The translations under genes were made by a program, and so were the position numbers. Of a stretch of 64,000 nucleotides of DNA, positions 17,008 through 24,530 are shown piece by piece (the first letter of the stretch is position 1; every line of letters begins with the position of its first letter). Origin of the DNA: an uncultured Collinsella sp. (lineage in GTDB: Bacteria > Actinomycetota > Coriobacteriia > Coriobacteriales > Coriobacteriaceae); contig CAKUGM010000002.1 in the NCBI GenBank assembly GCA_934654625.1, positions 1-64,000 on the forward strand, read 5' to 3'. Below the pieces are notes generated by a model that was given only the letters and a program-made list of their open reading frames with translations, was not told the origin of the DNA and made no database searches.

Positions 17008-17781
17008 TTACTCCCCTGAATATGATTGCAGTAGAAATAGGAGGACCCACATGAAGAACACTAGTAGTACGGCTGCGACCCAAGGTCCCCATGCACGAAG
17101 CCTAGAGATAAGCGTTCTCTTTTGAATGTCAGCTTTGAGGTTTTTGATCAACGCAAAGTCCTCGCTTTTGCCAAAAAGACGTTCGGCCTTTGCATATGCC
17201 TGATCGAATTTGGAGCGCCACGCTTCGGCAAGCGCATCCTCTGCGGCGATGCGGTCGACGCCAAGTTTTGGTGGAGCGATACAGTTGCCGCTGGCCATGG
17301 CGGCGAACTCAATAAGGTCATCCTTATTGTTGGGAATGGGCCAGCTGCGAATCAGGCTGATTTTGCGTTCATCGGTTGCGGAGATGGTGCCGTTTTCGTC
17401 CTTCTTGCGTTTTTGAGGTCGCTTGCTCTCGATCAAGTCGAGCTTCTGCGAAAGCAGCGCAATCGAGCCGTCCGCCACATCACGGATTGCGTAGCCGCAC
17501 GACGGGCAGATGATTGCGTTCTTGTCGACAATCTCACCACAAGCGGGACAGCGCGCAATCTTGGATTTTGGTTCCCTCTCTTTTATTGGGGGCTTGCTCT
17601 CCTCGGTAGACATAGCAGGTTTTTCGGTTGCTTGCGGGGGAGCAGGAGCTTGTGGCATGGCAGGTGTTTGCGGGAAAACGGGTTCGCAAGGTGCCGTAGC
17701 TGCCTCGATGCGCTTCCCGCAGTTTCCGCAAAAGACATCACCATCAACGAGCTTTGTCCCGCAGCTTGTGCAGTAGGCCAT
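17008..17781 (-). CDS. Zinc-ribbon membrane protein
   Basis: A 257-residue protein. The N-terminus MAYCTSCGTKLVDGDVFCGNCG is a double-CxxC zinc ribbon; a Pro/Ala/Glu-rich linker leads to a second ribbon (CPACGEIVDKNAIICPSCG, about 85-103). A soluble helical region follows, then a single transmembrane helix near the C-terminus (WVAAVLLVFFMWVLLFLL) leaving a few residues outside. This resembles YdjG/YdjH partners of YdjI-type SPFH proteins. The ATG at 17781 is fixed by AAGGAG at 6-nt spacing. It is 10 nt after the preceding zinc-ribbon gene and 3 nt before the SPFH gene. Confidence 0.82.
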   Translation of the reverse strand: MAYCTSCGTKLVDGDVFCGNCGKRIEAATAPCEPVFPQTPAMPQAPAPPQATEKPAMSTEESKPPIKEREPKSKIARCPACGEIVDKNAIICPSCGYAIRDVADGSIALLSQKLDLIESKRPQKRKKDENGTISATDERKISLIRSWPIPNNKDDLIEFAAMASGNCIAPPKLGVDRIAAEDALAEAWRSKFDQAYAKAERLFGKSEDFALIKNLKADIQKRTLISRLRAWGPWVAAVLLVFFMWVLLFLLQSYSGE

Positions 17782-17791
17782 TATCAACTCC

Positions 17792-19303
17792 TTAGCGTGC
17801 TGACATCGAGACAGGCTCCAGGTGAAGCAGACACGTCGATGCGTTGTAATCTTTAACTTTCGCCTTGATGTGCACGTTTGTGCCGATGAGGATCTCATCG
17901 AGGCTGTCATCGAATCCCATGTCAAAGGTGTTGACGTTTTCGTACTGCATTTCGGGACCTTGAGCATGGTCGGGATCGTAGTCGCCGGCGTTGATCAAAA
18001 CATCCCAGCGCGTGGTGTAATTTGCGTGTGGGGAGAGGTAGGCGATGTTACCGTCAAACTCAATAGTCCTGCCCGCGTACCTGGATACAAACCAGCTTGC
18101 GTCCATGTCGTTGGAGGAGAGCAAGGTTGCAAGATCGGGGCAATTGGCCGTTGTCAGTACGGTGTCTTGATCGGAAGCGGGCTGCGCGGCTTCGGCATTT
18201 TGCTCGGGAGAGTCCGTATCCTCCGCTTCTGGTTCCCCGGTCTCCTTCTTTTGGGAAGGCTTGCTGTCCGTTTTCTTTTTCTCTTCCTTCTTTTTAGTTG
18301 CTTGCGATGGCGCCTCTGTGCTGCCGCCATCATCGGTTGATGCCTTAACTTTTAGGCTGATTTCAATCTGGTCATGTTTTGGATATACGGTGCAACTGAC
18401 TTTTTCGTTCTGATCGACCTTAAATGTCTTTCTTCCGTCGACGCTTGAGTCGTCCTTTTTCTGGACCCTAAGCGTGTGCTGTCCCTTGTCGAGCGTTAGG
18501 TCCCATGAATCTTCGGCTCCGTGATCGAGTGTGCCGATTTCTTCCGAATCAACGTAGATGGTAAGGTCGTAGCGAGAGAAGAGGAGATTCTCGCTGCAAT
18601 CCACGGAGAGATGCACTTGATAACTCGAGGCATCCTGAACGGGTTTGCTGGCTTTCTTTGAGTCATTTGCACCGAGCGCGATTGCTGCGGCTGCGACGAC
18701 GACTATCATCGCTATGCCGATACCAGCTATTCCAAGGATTCGCCAAGGGTGCTGGGACGTATGATTTGCCTTGAGTTTTTTCCGCGCTTGCGATATCGAG
18801 GCTGAGGATTTGCGGGCGATGGAATCAAAACCTTTCGAGGCGCCTTTGCCGTGAGCTCTTTTTGGCAGCTGTGCCTCAAAGGACTCATCGAACTCGGCGG
18901 CATCGCGATATTCGGCCGGAGAATCATTCGCCGTAGAGTCCGTTTCCTGTTTGTCGGCGGTGCTTGTCGTCGCGTCATTAAGGGCGTCTTTTGCGCGGCT
19001 AGCGAGTTCGCCCACGGCACCGGCCGCGATGGTTCCGGCCTTTGCTGCTAGTCCGCCAAGCGCGTCCGCGGCAGTTGCCAGGCTATCAGACAGTTCGCTT
19101 GCGGTGCCATTGTTTGCGGGGCTGTGGGGAATTGGGGGGATATTGTTTGCCTTGCCAGAGGAGGCGTTGTCGGAAACGGGCTCGACGGGAGCGGGTCGAC
19201 GGGCTTCTGGAGTGCATCTGGCGATGTCTATCTCTGAACCGCATTTAGGACAAAAATGCAGACCGGGGCGTAGCTCATTTCCGCATTTTGGGCAAAAAGC
19301 CAT
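17792..19303 (-). CDS. Zinc-ribbon membrane protein with C-terminal DUF4839-like domain
   Basis: A 503-residue protein. The N-terminal MAFCPKCGNELRPGLHFCPKCG is a zinc ribbon like that of the next gene. Then comes a low-complexity cytoplasmic stretch, one membrane helix (about 190-212, ILGIAGIGIAMIVVVAAAAIAL) and an extracytoplasmic part. That part has a beta-rich module (about 225-320), a charged Lys/Glu/Ser linker, and a terminal domain resembling DUF4839 (TIEFDGNIAYLSPHANYTTRWDVLI and ILIGTNVHIKAKV). Function is unknown. It heads the cluster of three minus-strand genes; the kinase lies 229 nt upstream. Confidence 0.8.
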   Translation of the reverse strand: MAFCPKCGNELRPGLHFCPKCGSEIDIARCTPEARRPAPVEPVSDNASSGKANNIPPIPHSPANNGTASELSDSLATAADALGGLAAKAGTIAAGAVGELASRAKDALNDATTSTADKQETDSTANDSPAEYRDAAEFDESFEAQLPKRAHGKGASKGFDSIARKSSASISQARKKLKANHTSQHPWRILGIAGIGIAMIVVVAAAAIALGANDSKKASKPVQDASSYQVHLSVDCSENLLFSRYDLTIYVDSEEIGTLDHGAEDSWDLTLDKGQHTLRVQKKDDSSVDGRKTFKVDQNEKVSCTVYPKHDQIEISLKVKASTDDGGSTEAPSQATKKKEEKKKTDSKPSQKKETGEPEAEDTDSPEQNAEAAQPASDQDTVLTTANCPDLATLLSSNDMDASWFVSRYAGRTIEFDGNIAYLSPHANYTTRWDVLINAGDYDPDHAQGPEMQYENVNTFDMGFDDSLDEILIGTNVHIKAKVKDYNASTCLLHLEPVSMSAR

Positions 19304-19494
19304 ATCTGCCTACCTTCGGGGTTACATGCTCATGTGTACCAGGTCGGCGGATTTTGCTCACGCACGGGTTATGAGTTGCCTTTGGAAGACCCAAAAGAAC
19401 TTGGGGTCAGCTTCGCTTTAAACCCTTGCATGCGCTCGGTGTCCGTTTGACAACACTGGCTATTTAATTGTGAAGATACGGACGTTGTGAGTCC

Positions 19495-19511
19495 TCAGTT
19501 GGCAACTGAAT
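19495..19511. repeat. Copy 1 of a 17-bp palindromic direct repeat flanking the kinase gene
   Basis: TCAGTTGGCAACTGAAT. The core CAGTTGGCAACTG is a palindrome with one central base. An identical 17-mer occurs at 21245-21261. Confidence 0.85.
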
Positions 19512-19532
19512 CTTAGGAACGGCGTGACGAAT

Positions 19533-21176
19533 CTACCATTGAGCGGCGTAGATATCGCAGCTTGCGTACTCGGGCGGATTGTTGACGTCGACCGAAACGG
19601 GGACCGTAGAGCCAACGGTGGGACAGTCGCAAAAATTGTCATAGCCGGCAACGATTTTGCCTTGCTCGTCGCGCAGGATGGCCGATAGAAAGACCTGGGT
19701 CTTATCAAAATCGCTCGGGGCGCTTTGGAGTTTGAGCTTTGCCGAGAACGAATACATGCCGTCCGCTCCGGAGGATTCGGCGCTATCGATAATCTTATAT
19801 ACCGGTGCTTCGGCGGCAGCGGAAAGTGCAACACCGCTGGGCTTGACGGCTTCGAATTCGATACGAGCGGGGACGGTGCCATTCCCCGTCTGGTCACCAA
19901 AATAAACGGTCTGGCCGGGCTCGATGGCGCTGTAGATTTTTTCGTCCGTAAAGATCACGTTGTCGTTTGCGTCGTATCCGTAGATCTTAACGGTGGGGAA
20001 TGCGATGGCGGCGGACCCATTGGAGTTTTTGAGCCCGATGCCAAGATGGACGTATCCATCCTCACCTGCAGACCAGCCTGACTCAACGATTGAGAGCTCG
20101 GCGGTCCCGTGGCCTGTATCGCTCGTTGCATTCGCTTTGTCGGAAGTCGAGGCGTTGCTGGACTGGTCGGTTTGCGACGAGGGCGCGGGGCTACTGCTAT
20201 TTTCCCGAGCGGCTTGGAAGGACGAAATGGCAATCCCGCCGACTGTTAACAGCCCGGCGATTATCGCGCAGGCGAGAAATGTTCTGAACAGAAGACGGCC
20301 CGGGACCTGCAGCTTGGATCTGCCGGACACCGCTTTTGGTTTCTGTGGTTGTCCCTGCTTTTTGACGCCACCAGTTTGTCTGTCTACGCCGGAACATTGC
20401 TCGCCGCTTTCCGGGCAAGGCAAGCCGGTGAGCGCTTTTGCCATCTCGGTTGCAGATTGGAATCGCGCGCTCGGCTCAAAAGAGCATGCGCGTCTGATGG
20501 CGTGCTCGAGCTCTGCAGATGTGCTTTTGAGAGCGTGCTCCAGTGCGTGTTCGTAGGCCTCATCATCTGGTCGGATACCCGTGAGGGCAAAGCCAAGAAT
20601 ACGCCCAATCGAGTAGACATCACTTCGCGCGTCGGTTTGGGCAAAACCGTATTGCTCGGGTGAGGCGAAGCCCCAAGTTCCAAGAGAGGTCGTATCTTTG
20701 CTTGCCCCCTCGACACGCATGCGGGCGATGCCAAGGTCGATCAGGTGCGCGCCATCCGCGGCGATCACGATATTGTTAGGGGAGATGTCACGGTGGATAA
20801 TGCCGTGCTTGTGAAGCTCTCCGGCTGCTTCGCAGAGCTCAATCCCGAGCGATGTAACGTCTTTTGGGGCTAGCGGCCCGTTCTTTTCGATAATTTTGGA
20901 AAGCGATTGGCCCGGCACGAAATCGTATACGACAACAAAGTGCTCGGGGAGCTCGTAGGTGGCCTCGACGCGGGGGAGGCGGGGCGAGCCGCATTCCGTG
21001 AGGGCCGACCAAACATTGCGACGGGCGAGTTCCTGTCGCATCTTTTTTCGCACGAAGGGACCGGCTCCGTCGATCGTGACGAGTTCGGTAATGCCGTCTT
21101 CGCCGCGCGCGAGTACCTGTTCGACGCGATAGGTGTCATCGATGCTCATGGCATGCATGAGCTGGCTGTCGTTCAA
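19533..21176 (-). CDS. Membrane Ser/Thr protein kinase, atypical (DLG for DFG)
   Basis: A 547-residue kinase. The kinase domain spans about 15-270. The glycine loop is degenerate (LARGEDGIT), the ATP lysine is probably in VRKKM, the catalytic loop is HRDISPNN (Ser replacing the usual Lys), DFG reads DLG, and APE reads SPE. A basic linker precedes one membrane helix (about 300-322), followed by an extracytoplasmic domain of about 220 residues with two beta-rich repeats (each with an SGADG/SAGEDG turn). The start is TTG at 21176, supported by GGGAGG 5 nt upstream. It sits upstream of and on the same strand as the zinc-ribbon/SPFH genes, suggesting a sensor for that module. Confidence 0.85.
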   Translation of the reverse strand: MNDSQLMHAMSIDDTYRVEQVLARGEDGITELVTIDGAGPFVRKKMRQELARRNVWSALTECGSPRLPRVEATYELPEHFVVVYDFVPGQSLSKIIEKNGPLAPKDVTSLGIELCEAAGELHKHGIIHRDISPNNIVIAADGAHLIDLGIARMRVEGASKDTTSLGTWGFASPEQYGFAQTDARSDVYSIGRILGFALTGIRPDDEAYEHALEHALKSTSAELEHAIRRACSFEPSARFQSATEMAKALTGLPCPESGEQCSGVDRQTGGVKKQGQPQKPKAVSGRSKLQVPGRLLFRTFLACAIIAGLLTVGGIAISSFQAARENSSSPAPSSQTDQSSNASTSDKANATSDTGHGTAELSIVESGWSAGEDGYVHLGIGLKNSNGSAAIAFPTVKIYGYDANDNVIFTDEKIYSAIEPGQTVYFGDQTGNGTVPARIEFEAVKPSGVALSAAAEAPVYKIIDSAESSGADGMYSFSAKLKLQSAPSDFDKTQVFLSAILRDEQGKIVAGYDNFCDCPTVGSTVPVSVDVNNPPEYASCDIYAAQW

Positions 21177-21244
21177 GCCGTCCTCCCTTCATGTTAGCTG
21201 GGCAAAAACTTCAAAAATGATATGTCAACGACTGCTTTGTTTGT

Positions 21245-21261
21245 TCAGTTGGCAACTGAAT
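21245..21261. repeat. Copy 2 of the 17-bp palindromic direct repeat
   Basis: TCAGTTGGCAACTGAAT again, here within a 17-nt perfect palindrome at 21244-21260. It lies upstream of the kinase start and downstream of the XRE gene, so it could be an operator or a cassette boundary. Confidence 0.85.
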
Positions 21262-21305
21262 TGTGCGGGGGAGACAGGAGCGCGCGGGTCCGCGCTCAGA
21301 TAGTT

Positions 21306-21758
21306 CTATCTGAGCGGATTCGTTCCCAGCAGCGTTTTTTCACCCAAGCGGTAGAGCTCATCGTCGGTGCAGGCGCGGCTCATGCCGTTCTCGATGCACC
21401 AGATGACGATGGCGTCGCGGCGGTCCTTGCACCAGAGTTCGGCGACGTTATCGAGCCTTAGGAGGCGCTGCGTCTCGCGAAGTGTGCAGCCGATGCCGAG
21501 CGCCAGCATGATGGCGTGGTCGCGACCGGGGCGGCTCTTGCCGGCGAAAATGTCGTACACCACTGTGGGGTTGAGGCCCGATTCACGTGCAACTTCGGAT
21601 CTTTTGAGCCTGCGAGCATCGATTAACTCGCGAAGAAATTCCGTCAGCGTCGTGTTGACCGTCTCATGTGTATCGAGATAGCTTTCGACGCTCGAGCTTG
21701 CCAGCAGCCGCTTGAGCAGGTCTTCGGTCAGGTGCTCTTTTTCCATGGTGACGGTCAT
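21306..21758 (-). CDS. XRE-type HTH transcriptional regulator
   Basis: A 150-residue protein starting at the ATG at 21758, where AGGGAGAG lies 6-7 nt upstream; the frame stays open further upstream without family features. Residues about 40-95 (LRELIDARRLKRSEVARESGLNPTVVYDIFAGKSRPGRDHAIMLALGIGC) are a Cro/C1-type helix-turn-helix with the typical GKSRPGRD turn. The C-terminal 50 residues are helical and may dimerise. Its nearest palindrome is the 17-bp copy at 21245, immediately downstream of its own gene and upstream of the kinase, so it could regulate the kinase. Confidence 0.83.
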   Translation of the reverse strand: MTVTMEKEHLTEDLLKRLLASSSVESYLDTHETVNTTLTEFLRELIDARRLKRSEVARESGLNPTVVYDIFAGKSRPGRDHAIMLALGIGCTLRETQRLLRLDNVAELWCKDRRDAIVIWCIENGMSRACTDDELYRLGEKTLLGTNPLR

Positions 21759-21801
21759 ATGCGGCTCTCCCTGCCGTTGCAACATCGGGATGCTTGCCTT
21801 C

Positions 21802-21807
21802 AGTATA
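21802..21807 (-). promoter_or_regulatory. Probable -10 box for the XRE gene
   Basis: TATACT on the minus strand, about 45 nt before the start. No good -35 match is visible at 17 nt. The 368-nt divergent gap to ilvE also holds a 10-bp hairpin (21828-21837 with 21859-21868) followed by TTTTT on the plus strand, and a TAGAAT box at 22014-22019 that probably serves ilvE. No gene is seen in the gap. Confidence 0.45.
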
Positions 21808-22126
21808 GAGATTGTTGCGGCCTCAAAGTGCCGTGCGACGGCGCTGGCGCTGGACGACCGCACGGCACCTCGTCTTTTTAATGAGCACTGGAAAATCAAC
21901 TCTCCATGAGGAAGGCATCCCTGCTTGTGCTGGCAACTCCGCGTGTGAAACGTTACGGTTGTATTTCGGTTGCCCTCAAACGAAAGAAAATGTGCCACAG
22001 GTCGGTGGTGGGAGTAGAATTCCCTTCATGCGACCGTCTTGGTGGAAAGCCCACACATGTGCTGCAGGCATGCGTGGTCCAAATGCCGACGCGGCGCGTG
22101 GACTATTGCAAGAGAAGGAGCACAGT

Positions 22127-23176
22127 ATGACCGTCGAGAAGAAGGATCTGGATTGGGGCAACATCGGCTTCAGTTACATGCAGACCGACTATAGCTATGA
22201 AGCACATTGGAAAGATGGCGAGTGGGACGAGGGCGGCCTGACGACCGACCACACCATGCACGTTTCCGAGTGCGGCGGTATCTTCCATTACTGCCAGGAG
22301 GTTTTCGAGGGCCTCAAGGCATATACCACTCAGGACGGCAGCGTCGTGTGCTTCCGCCCCGACCAGAACGCTCAGCGCATGTACGACTCCGCTCAGCGTC
22401 TCGAGATGCCCCCGTTCCCGGTCGATCGCTTTGTCGATGCTGTCAAGCAGGTCGTTACCGCAAACGCCGCATGGGTTCCGCCTTTCGGTTCGGGCGCTAC
22501 GCTGTATGTCCGCCCGTTCATGATCGGTTCCGGTAACGTGATCGGCGTCGCTCCCGCTCCTGAGTACACGTTCCGCATCCTCGTCACGCCGGTTGGCCCG
22601 TACTATAAGGGCGGCCTCAAGGCCGTTAAGCTGCGCATCTCCGATTACGACCGTGCAGCGCCCCATGGCACCGGCAACATCAAGGCCGGCCTCAACTACG
22701 CCATGAGCCTCAAGCCTTCCGTCGAGGCTCACGCACAGGGCTACGCCGACAACCTTTACCTCGATTCCGAGTCCCGTACCTACGTCGAGGAGACCGGCGG
22801 CGCCAACGTCCTGTTCGTCGACGGCAACACCCTCGTGGTGCCCAAGAGCCACACCAACTCCATCTTGCCCTCCATCACCCGTCGTTCCCTCGTACAGGTG
22901 GCCCAGGACCTGGGCATGGTCGTGGATGAGCGCCCGGTGGAGTGGGCCGAGGTTGCCTCGGGCAAGTTCTCCGAGTGCGGCATGTGCGGCACCGCTGCCG
23001 TCATCTCCCCGGTGGGCGAGATCGACAACAAGGTCTACGGCGCCGACGAGACGGTCGTCTTCCCCGGTGGCCACACCGAGTGCGGCCCGGTGATGAAGAA
23101 GCTCCGCGAGACGCTCACCGGCATCCAGGATGGTGCTGTCGAGGACAAGCACAACTGGGTCTACAAGGTCTGCTAA
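22127..23176 (+). CDS. ilvE: Branched-chain amino acid aminotransferase
   Basis: A 349-residue fold-type IV PLP enzyme that interconverts branched-chain amino acids and their 2-oxo acids with glutamate/2-oxoglutarate. Family landmarks: FHYCQEVFEGLKAY, TLYVRPFMIG, the NIKAGLNYAMSL segment with the PLP lysine, YVEETGGANVLFV, and ECGMCGTAAVISPVG near the C-terminus. I start at 22127 after AAGGAG (6-nt spacing); the frame is open upstream but not family-like. Codon use is strongly biased to C-ending codons, suggesting high expression. Confidence 0.95.
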   Translation: MTVEKKDLDWGNIGFSYMQTDYSYEAHWKDGEWDEGGLTTDHTMHVSECGGIFHYCQEVFEGLKAYTTQDGSVVCFRPDQNAQRMYDSAQRLEMPPFPVDRFVDAVKQVVTANAAWVPPFGSGATLYVRPFMIGSGNVIGVAPAPEYTFRILVTPVGPYYKGGLKAVKLRISDYDRAAPHGTGNIKAGLNYAMSLKPSVEAHAQGYADNLYLDSESRTYVEETGGANVLFVDGNTLVVPKSHTNSILPSITRRSLVQVAQDLGMVVDERPVEWAEVASGKFSECGMCGTAAVISPVGEIDNKVYGADETVVFPGGHTECGPVMKKLRETLTGIQDGAVEDKHNWVYKVC

Positions 23177-23205
23177 GGTAGATTTACCGATAGCGTTTGC
23201 ATGCT

Positions 23206-23243
23206 CGACCTCCGCTGGCGCTGGCCTGCGGGGGTCGTTTTTG
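23206..23243 (+). terminator. Intrinsic terminator between ilvE and the M42 peptidase
   Basis: CGACCTCCGC pairs with GCGGGGGTCG (one G-U) and is followed by TTTTTG. The peptidase ribosome site starts only a few bases later, so read-through could also be regulated here. Confidence 0.7.
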
Positions 23244-23257
23244 TTGAAAGGACAGCG

Positions 23258-24346
23258 ATGGAGATCGATCGCAACGAGGCTGTTCGGCTGCTTGAGCGCC
23301 TCTCGAATGTCAAGGGGCCTTCGGGTTTTGAGGACGAGGTCATCGACGTGGTTCGCGACTTTTGCGACGGGTGGGCAACGGTGGAGGAAAATACGCTGCG
23401 CGATGGCCTGATCGTGCCGAACGGCGTGGAGCTTGACGGTGACCGCGCTCGCCCGCGTGTGATGATGGATGCTCATGGCGACGAGGTGGGCGGCATGGTG
23501 CGCGCTATCCGCGCAAACGGTACTATGAGCTTTGTGACGCTGGGACGTTTTCCCGAAGGGGCCCTATGCGGCCAGGACGTGCTGGTGCGCAACGCTCGCG
23601 GCGAGTGGCTGCACGGCACCATCGGCGTCAAGCCGCCGCATTTTACGAGTGCTGCCGAGAAAGCCGCCCATGTACCGCCCGAGCTGATTCTCGACGTGGG
23701 TGCGACGAGTGCCGAGGAGGCGCGCGATCGCTTTTTCCTGCGCATCGGCGAGCCTTTTGTCGTGGCGACGCAGTTTACCTTCGACGCCGAGCGCGGCATC
23801 GCGGTGGGCAAGGCATTCGATTGCCGCGCGGGCGTGGCAGCGATGCTGATTGCTCTGCGCGAGCTTGCCGCTCGCAAGGACTTGGCCGTTGACGTGGTCG
23901 CATCCGTTTCTGCCCAGGAGGAGGTAGGCGAGCGCGGCGTGGCGGCAGCGGCGCGGGCGCTCGACCCAGATGTCGCGTACATGTTCGAAGGCTGCCCTGC
24001 AGACGACACCTTCTTGGCCCCCGACGAGGTGCAGACGGCGCTTCATGGCGGGCCTATGTTCAGGCATTTTGATCGCTGCATGATCACGAATCCCCGCTAT
24101 CAGCGCTTTGTACTGGACACGGCCGAGGCTGCGGGCCTGCGGACGCAGGAGAGCGTGCGTGAGGGCGGTGGCACCGATGGCGGCCCTGTGCACCTCATGG
24201 ACGTGCCCTGCGTGGTTTCGGGCGTGCCGTGCCGCTACATCCATACGGCTACCTCGATTTGCGCCATCGACGATGTAATCGAGAGCGCCCGCGTGGCCGT
24301 CGAGGTCATCTCGCACATGACTTCCGAGGTGATTTGCGGCTTTTAA
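23258..24346 (+). CDS. M42 family metalloaminopeptidase
   Basis: A 362-residue M42/glutamyl-aminopeptidase (FrvX-like) enzyme, a cytosolic di-metal peptidase forming dodecamers in studied members. Metal and catalytic motifs occur in order: MDAHGDEVGGM (His plus catalytic Asp), AFDCRAGVA (bridging Asp), SAQEEVGERG (Glu-Glu), and the terminal YIHTATS histidine. The ATG at 23258 is preceded by GAAAGGA. It probably recycles peptides. The preceding terminator suggests separate or conditional expression from ilvE. Confidence 0.92.
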   Translation: MEIDRNEAVRLLERLSNVKGPSGFEDEVIDVVRDFCDGWATVEENTLRDGLIVPNGVELDGDRARPRVMMDAHGDEVGGMVRAIRANGTMSFVTLGRFPEGALCGQDVLVRNARGEWLHGTIGVKPPHFTSAAEKAAHVPPELILDVGATSAEEARDRFFLRIGEPFVVATQFTFDAERGIAVGKAFDCRAGVAAMLIALRELAARKDLAVDVVASVSAQEEVGERGVAAAARALDPDVAYMFEGCPADDTFLAPDEVQTALHGGPMFRHFDRCMITNPRYQRFVLDTAEAAGLRTQESVREGGGTDGGPVHLMDVPCVVSGVPCRYIHTATSICAIDDVIESARVAVEVISHMTSEVICGF

Positions 24347-24357
24347 GCTTCTATTTT

Positions 24358-24412
24358 TCGAGATGCGGCGCAAAAGTGCGAAAACGCGCCGTTTACCTGC
24401 GCCGCATCTCGA
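24358..24412. repeat. 15-bp inverted repeat hairpin without T-tract
   Basis: TCGAGATGCGGCGCA at 24358-24372 is exactly reverse-complemented at 24398-24412 around a 25-nt loop. No T-run follows the stem on either strand, so it is not a standard terminator. It may be a REP-like element. Confidence 0.6.
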
Positions 24413-24530
24413 TAGGGGATTGCAAAAACAGACGAGATTCAACATACTAGGTATACCTCTTGCGCTCTGTCGCAACCGCACCTTAAACGTAACCATCCCC
24501 GCAAAGGGGACGCAGAACCAGGGAGGAACC

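Noticed and set aside
22020-22126. Possible T-box or branched-chain leader before ilvE
   Set aside because: No T-box consensus, leader-peptide Leu/Ile/Val run or attenuator adjacent to the start was seen.
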